In this document: positions 59,774-64,000 of the stretch, piece after piece | Position numbering within the stretch: the stretch's first letter is position 1 | Layout: every line of letters begins with the position of its first letter | Assembly: GCF_037450285.1 (NCBI RefSeq) | Contig: NZ_JAQISN010000007.1 | Span: 19,692 to 83,691 of the forward strand | DNA length: 64,000 nucleotides | Source: Erwinia sp. SLM-02 | Lineage (GTDB): Bacteria; Pseudomonadota; Gammaproteobacteria; Enterobacterales; Enterobacteriaceae | Direction: 5' to 3' | Notes under the pieces: generated by a model | Seen by the model: only the letters and a program-made list of their open reading frames with translations | Database searches by the model: none | Told to the model about the DNA's origin: nothing | Program-made: the position numbers and the translations under genes

Positions 59774-61105
59774 ATGGAATCACTGGTAACGCTTTATCAG
59801 GAGCATCTAAAAACGCTGCAGCAGCGTGCGCAGCAGGTACTGGCGCGCCATAATCTTGATGCAATGTTGATTCATTCTGGGGAACTGCTGACGGTGTTCC
59901 TCGACGATCACAGCTATCCGTTCAAGGTTAATCCTCAGTTTAAAGCCTGGGTGCCGGTGACGCAGGTTCCCAACTGCTGGTTATGGATTGATGGCGTCAG
60001 TAAGCCGAAACTGTGGTTCTACTCACCGGTGGACTACTGGCATAACGTAGAGCCGCTGCCACAGAGCTTCTGGACCAGTGAGATCGATATTATTGCTCTT
60101 AAAAATGCTGATGACATCGCGCAGCTGCTGCCAGCCGAACGCCAACATGCCGCGTATATTGGACCGGCTACCGCGCGTGCGGCGCAGCTGGGTTTCAGCG
60201 CAGACTCGATTAACCCAGCCGGCGTGCTTAATTATCTGCACTACCACCGGTCCCATAAGACCAGCTACGAGCTTTACTGCATGCGGCAGGCGCAGAAGAT
60301 TGCGGTCAGCGGTCATCGTGCGGCGAAAGAAGCCTTCCTGTCCGGCATGAGCGAGTTCGACATTAATATCGCCTATCTTAGCGCGACGGGGCACCGGGAT
60401 ACGGATGTTCCCTATGACAATATCATTGCCCTCAATGAGCATGCCGCGGTGCTGCACTACACCAAACTGGCGCATCAGGTACCGGAACACCGGCGCAGTT
60501 TTCTGATCGACGCCGGCGCCGAATATCAGGGCTATGCGGCCGATCTGACCCGCACCTATGCCGCGAGTGAAAGCAGCGAGTATGCGCAGCTGGTTAAAGA
60601 TATGAATGCGGAAGAGCTGGCGCTTATCGCCACGATGAAAGCCGGCGTGCGCTACACCGAATATCATCAGCAGATGCATTTCCGCCTTGCCGGCCTGTTG
60701 CTTAAACATCAGCTGGTGAAAGGGATCAGCGCCGAAGCCATGGTGAAAGAAGATATCACCGGACCCTTTATGCCACACGGGGTCGGCCACCCGCTGGGAT
60801 TACAGGTGCACGACGTCGCCGGATTTATGCAGGATGACCGCGGCACCCACCAGGCGGCACCTGCACAGTATCCTTATCTTCGCTGTACGCGCATTCTGGA
60901 GCCGGGCATGGTACTCACTATTGAACCGGGGATTTATTTCATCGACTCCTTGCTGGAACCCTGGCGCAGCGGTAAGTTCAGCCAGCACTTCGACTGGGGT
61001 AAGATTGACGCGCTGAAACCCTATGGCGGTATTCGTATTGAGGATAACGTCGTGATTCATGCGAACCGGGTAGAAAATATGACCCGCGATCTGCATCTTT
61101 CCTGA
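59774..61105 (+). CDS. pepQ: Xaa-Pro dipeptidase PepQ
   Basis: PepQ cleaves X-Pro dipeptides with two metal ions (M24 family, pita-bread fold). ATG 59774 with GGAGG seven bases upstream gives 443 residues, equal to E. coli; although the frame is open back to 59576, those residues cover the fadB control region and are not coding. Metal ligands lie in DAGAEYQGYAADLTRTY, PHGVGHPLGLQVHD, TIEPGIY and GGIRIEDN. Next gene overlaps by one base. Confidence 0.96.
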   Translation: MESLVTLYQEHLKTLQQRAQQVLARHNLDAMLIHSGELLTVFLDDHSYPFKVNPQFKAWVPVTQVPNCWLWIDGVSKPKLWFYSPVDYWHNVEPLPQSFWTSEIDIIALKNADDIAQLLPAERQHAAYIGPATARAAQLGFSADSINPAGVLNYLHYHRSHKTSYELYCMRQAQKIAVSGHRAAKEAFLSGMSEFDINIAYLSATGHRDTDVPYDNIIALNEHAAVLHYTKLAHQVPEHRRSFLIDAGAEYQGYAADLTRTYAASESSEYAQLVKDMNAEELALIATMKAGVRYTEYHQQMHFRLAGLLLKHQLVKGISAEAMVKEDITGPFMPHGVGHPLGLQVHDVAGFMQDDRGTHQAAPAQYPYLRCTRILEPGMVLTIEPGIYFIDSLLEPWRSGKFSQHFDWGKIDALKPYGGIRIEDNVVIHANRVENMTRDLHLS

Positions 61106-61716
61106 TGGATGCATGGGAAATCCCGGCTGAGTCTTGCAGCTACAGCGAGGAAATTAAAAAAAGCCGTTTTATCACTCTGTTGGCGCATACGGACGGAGTA
61201 GAAGCGGCCCGGGCTTTCGTCCAGCAGATCAAGCAGGAGCATCCCGGCGCCCGGCATCACTGCTGGGCATGGGTGGCCGGTGCGCCGGATGATTCGCAGA
61301 AGCTGGGATTTTCCGATGATGGCGAACCCTCTGGCACCGCCGGAAAGCCGATGCTGGCTCAGCTGATGGGTAACAATATTGGTGAGATTACCGCCGTCGT
61401 AGTGCGCTATTATGGCGGCATCCAGCTGGGAACGGGGGGACTGGTCAAGGCGTACGGCGGTGGGGTACAGCAGGCGTTGCGGCTGTTAACTCGCAAGATT
61501 AAAGTCCCCATGCTGAATTTCCTGCTGGTCTGCGACTATGCGCAGCTGGGGGATATTGAACGTCTGATTGCTCGCTTTGATGGTCAGCTGCTGAATAGCG
61601 AGTTTCTGCAAAACATTACGCTTACTCTGGCGTTACCTCATGCTCAGGTTGCTGGTTTTTCACAGAATCTGTCGGACTTCAGCCGGGGCCTGCTGCAGCT
61701 GACCCCGCTTAAATAA
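61105..61716 (+). CDS. yigZ: IMPACT/UPF0029 family protein YigZ
   Basis: YigZ is a two-domain protein of the IMPACT family (203 residues; E. coli 204). The N-terminal domain holds IKKSRFITLLAHT, GFSDDGEPSGTAGKPML and VVVRYYGGIQLGTGGLVKAYG, nearly invariant; the C-terminal ferredoxin-like domain is variable. Biochemical role uncertain (proposed nucleic-acid or translation-related). TGATG couples it to pepQ. Confidence 0.94.
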   Translation: MDAWEIPAESCSYSEEIKKSRFITLLAHTDGVEAARAFVQQIKQEHPGARHHCWAWVAGAPDDSQKLGFSDDGEPSGTAGKPMLAQLMGNNIGEITAVVVRYYGGIQLGTGGLVKAYGGGVQQALRLLTRKIKVPMLNFLLVCDYAQLGDIERLIARFDGQLLNSEFLQNITLTLALPHAQVAGFSQNLSDFSRGLLQLTPLK

Positions 61717-61743
61717 CATGTATGTAAGGAAAGGAACGGCAGA

Positions 61744-63195
61744 ATGCATTTTCGTGCCATTACCCGCATAGTGGGTGTACTGGTCATTTTGTTCTCAGGC
61801 ACGATGATTGTGCCCGGGCTGGTGGCTTTAATTTACCGTGACGGGGCCGGGCGTGCATTTACCCAGACGTTCTTTATGGCTCTGATGATCGGTACCCTGC
61901 TGTGGTGGCCAAACCGCCGGCAAAAAAGTGAGCTTAAACCGCGAGAAGGATTTCTGATCGTGGTGCTGTTCTGGACTGTGCTGGGCAGTGTGGGGGCCAT
62001 GCCCTTTATTTTTGCCGAGCGGCCCAACCTTTCAGTAACCGATGCTTTCTTTGAATCCTTCTCCGGACTGACAACAACGGGCGCAACGACGCTGGTGGGT
62101 CTGGACTCATTGCCCAAGGCCATCCTGTTTTATCGACAGATGCTGCAGTGGCTCGGCGGTATGGGGATCATTGTCCTGGCCGTGGCCATTTTGCCTATTC
62201 TTGGCGTCGGTGGAATGCAGCTGTATCGCGCAGAGATGCCCGGCCCACTAAAAGATAACAAAATGCGCCCGCGTATTGCGGAGACGGCGAAAACGCTGTG
62301 GCTGATCTACGTGCTGCTTACCGTTGCCTGTGCCGTCTCGTTATGGGTTGCCGGCATGCCGCTGTTTGATGCGATAGGCCACAGCTTTGCCACTATCGCA
62401 ATTGGCGGATTTTCTACCCACGATGCCAGCGTTGGCTATTTTAACAGCCCTACGATTAACACGATTATTGCCATCTTCCTGCTGATCTCAGGCTGTAACT
62501 ACGGTCTGCATTTCTCGCTACTGAGCGGACGCAGTCTGCGGGTCTACTGGCGCGATCCTGAGTTTCGCATGTTTATTGGCGTGCAGTTAACGCTCGTCAT
62601 TATTTGCACGATCGTTCTGTGGTTCCATGGTGTTTATAAAAGCGGCATGCAGACGTTGAATCAGGCATTCTTCCAGGTCGTCTCGATGGCAACAACCGCC
62701 GGCTTTACGACAGACAGTATTGCCCACTGGCCGCTATTCCTGCCCGTACTGCTACTGTGCTCTGCGTTTATTGGCGGCTGTGCCGGTTCAACAGGGGGGG
62801 GATTGAAGGTGATCCGTATCCTGCTGCTGTTTAAACAGGGGTCACGTGAACTGAAGCGGTTGGTGCATCCGAATGCGGTCTATACCATTAAACTGGGTAA
62901 CCGTGCGCTGCCGGAGCGTATCCTGGAAGCCGTCTGGGGATTTTTCTCAGCCTACGCGCTGGTATTTATCCTCAGTATGCTGGCGATCATCGCAACCGGG
63001 GTTGATGACTTCTCTGCCTTTGCTGCGGTCACCGCCACGTTGAATAACCTTGGCCCGGGGCTGGGGGTTGTGGCTGATAATTTCACTTCCATGAATGATA
63101 CCGCCAAGTGGATCCTGATTTTGACGATGCTGTTTGGGCGTCTTGAAGTCTTTACGTTATTAGTTCTTTTTACGCCGACCTTCTGGCGTGAGTAA
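61744..63195 (+). CDS. trkH: Potassium uptake protein TrkH
   Basis: TrkH is the membrane subunit of the low-affinity Trk potassium system, gated by TrkA. The 483 residues equal E. coli. Four M1-P-M2 repeats are visible with filter segments around SGLTTTGATTL, FATIAIGGFST, VSMATTAGFTTD and LNNLGPGLG. AAGGAAAGG precedes the start. It is followed by hemG, as in E. coli. Confidence 0.97.
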   Translation: MHFRAITRIVGVLVILFSGTMIVPGLVALIYRDGAGRAFTQTFFMALMIGTLLWWPNRRQKSELKPREGFLIVVLFWTVLGSVGAMPFIFAERPNLSVTDAFFESFSGLTTTGATTLVGLDSLPKAILFYRQMLQWLGGMGIIVLAVAILPILGVGGMQLYRAEMPGPLKDNKMRPRIAETAKTLWLIYVLLTVACAVSLWVAGMPLFDAIGHSFATIAIGGFSTHDASVGYFNSPTINTIIAIFLLISGCNYGLHFSLLSGRSLRVYWRDPEFRMFIGVQLTLVIICTIVLWFHGVYKSGMQTLNQAFFQVVSMATTAGFTTDSIAHWPLFLPVLLLCSAFIGGCAGSTGGGLKVIRILLLFKQGSRELKRLVHPNAVYTIKLGNRALPERILEAVWGFFSAYALVFILSMLAIIATGVDDFSAFAAVTATLNNLGPGLGVVADNFTSMNDTAKWILILTMLFGRLEVFTLLVLFTPTFWRE

Positions 63196-63209
63196 GTGAG
63201 AGTGTAATC

Positions 63210-63746
63210 ATGAAAGCGCTAGTTCTGTTTTCCAGCCGTGATGGCCAGACCCGAGAGATCGCCTCTTATATAGCAAACCTACTGAATAAGGAGAGTGAGT
63301 GCGATGTCTTCAATATTCATCATGTGGGTGAGATTGACTGGTCCCTGTATGACAGGGTGCTGATTGGGGCTTCTATCCGCTATGGTCATTTCCACCCTCA
63401 GGTGGCGAAGTTTGTGAAAAAACACCTTCATTCACTGCAACAGCGGCAGAGTGGGTTTTTCTCAGTAAATCTGACTGCTCGAAAGGCAGAAAAGCGTACG
63501 CCGCAAACCAACGCGTACACACGCAAGTTCCTTATACAATCCCCATGGGAACCGGACTGCTGTGCGGTGTTTGCAGGCGCGCTGCGCTATCCACGCTATG
63601 GGGTGTTCGATCGCATCATGATTCAGTTGATTATGCGTATGACGGGCGGTGAAACGGATTCGAGTAAAGAGGTAGAGTACACAGACTGGCAGCAGGTGGC
63701 CCGTTTCGCCCATGAATTTGCTGCATTACCAGGCAAATTGCAGTAA
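63210..63746 (+). CDS. hemG: Menaquinone-dependent protoporphyrinogen oxidase HemG
   Basis: HemG is a flavodoxin-fold FMN enzyme that oxidises protoporphyrinogen IX using quinones, the penultimate haem step. The 178 residues (E. coli 181) begin with the FMN loop LFSSRDGQTREIA and include GASIRYGHFHPQV and the long loop insertion (about residues 120-150) that tells it from flavodoxins. It is the last gene before an rRNA operon. Confidence 0.96.
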   Translation: MKALVLFSSRDGQTREIASYIANLLNKESECDVFNIHHVGEIDWSLYDRVLIGASIRYGHFHPQVAKFVKKHLHSLQQRQSGFFSVNLTARKAEKRTPQTNAYTRKFLIQSPWEPDCCAVFAGALRYPRYGVFDRIMIQLIMRMTGGETDSSKEVEYTDWQQVARFAHEFAALPGKLQ

Positions 63747-63801
63747 AAAAACGCGGTTCGTTGAAAAAAAGCGCGCTCGGTAATTTTTTTGCAATAAACA
63801 C

Positions 63802-63829
63802 TTGTCAGTCGTCGAGAACTCCCTATAAT
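63802..63829 (+). promoter_or_regulatory. rRNA operon promoter P1
   Basis: TTGTCA (63802-63807), 16 bases, TATAAT (63824-63829), then a GC-rich discriminator (GCGCAACC), the hallmark of growth-rate-controlled rrn P1. The A/T-rich tract before it (63747-63800) would include the UP element and Fis sites. In E. coli rrnA lies here. Confidence 0.88.
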
Positions 63830-63924
63830 GCGCAACCACTGAGACGGCACAATGACTGACAGGTCAGCCACTCAGAGGTTCAGGAAGTTGTCTGAACCGC
63901 CGGAAAAAACTTCTCAAAAAGAAG

Positions 63925-63952
63925 TTGACTCCGAAGGAGGAAAGCGTAATAT
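63925..63952 (+). promoter_or_regulatory. rRNA operon promoter P2
   Basis: TTGACT (63925-63930), 16 bases, TAATAT (63947-63952), about 120 bases after P1, the usual distance in rrn operons. Confidence 0.82.
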
Positions 63953-63991
63953 ACGCCACCTCGCAGCAGGAAGCCTCGGCACTGACTGCAC

Positions 63992-64000
63992 TGCTCTTTA
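63992..64000 (+). promoter_or_regulatory. Start of the rRNA leader boxA (cut by the window end)
   Basis: TGCTCTTTA is the first nine bases of the rrn antitermination boxA (TGCTCTTTAACAA). The 16S gene should begin roughly 150-200 bases beyond the window. Confidence 0.8.

Noticed and set aside
63747..64000. Start of the 16S rRNA gene
   Set aside because: Only the promoters and the first bases of boxA are inside the window; the gene itself lies further downstream.

Overview
The window is ordinary gammaproteobacterial chromosome of roughly E. coli-like base composition, with nearly every gene recognisable as an enterobacterial core gene. Gene order follows the E. coli rho-wec-hem-cya-uvrD-corA-pldA-recQ-metE-udp-ubi-tat-fad-trkH-hemG-rrn arc. 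Several departures (no rffG/rffH in the enterobacterial common antigen operon, no yifK or aslAB, an AbrB-type membrane protein beside rarD, glpT beside the metR neighbourhood) suggest the Erwinia/Pantoea branch (Erwiniaceae). The genus is inferred from memory of gene order, not from a search.

Layout: the 3' end of rho with its terminator (1-500); the complete ECA operon wecA-wzzE-wecB-wecC-wecD-wecE-wzxE-wecF-wzyE-wecG (673-11581); a tRNA operon Arg(CCG)-His(GUG)-Leu(CAG)-Pro(UGG)-Pro(UGG) with a duplicated proline gene (11760-12345); the small RNA GlmZ with a sigma-54 promoter and three upstream GlrR-type sites (12596-13029); hemCDXY on the minus strand and the divergent cyaA; lptM-dapF-yigA-xerC-yigB; uvrD with a promoter and SOS-box candidate; corA with a leader peptide; an AbrB-like gene convergent with yigI-rarD; pldA; recQ convergent with rhtB; pldB-yigL.

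The most accessory-looking part is about 35.5-40.4 kb. An AT-rich stretch carries two divergent winged-helix regulators: one short and soluble, one ToxR/CadC-like and membrane-anchored, followed directly by a FidL-like membrane partner. Next to it lie a lone glpT with GlpR- and CRP-like sites and a yehS-family gene. Then core order resumes: metR/metE, ysgA, udp with two CRP sites, rmuC, ubiE-ubiJ-ubiB, tatABC, tatD, rfaH, ubiD-fre, fadBA with a FadR operator, pepQ-yigZ-trkH-hemG, and the promoters and boxA start of an rRNA operon whose 16S gene lies beyond the window.

Functionally the window combines envelope glycan synthesis (ECA), haem synthesis split between hemCD and hemG, ubiquinone synthesis (ubiE/J/B/D), Tat export, fatty-acid beta-oxidation, DNA repair/recombination (uvrD, recQ, xerC, rmuC) and global regulation (cyaA, rho, rfaH, GlmZ). 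The best candidates for something less described are the ToxR/FidL-like regulator cluster with its palindromes, and the corA leader.
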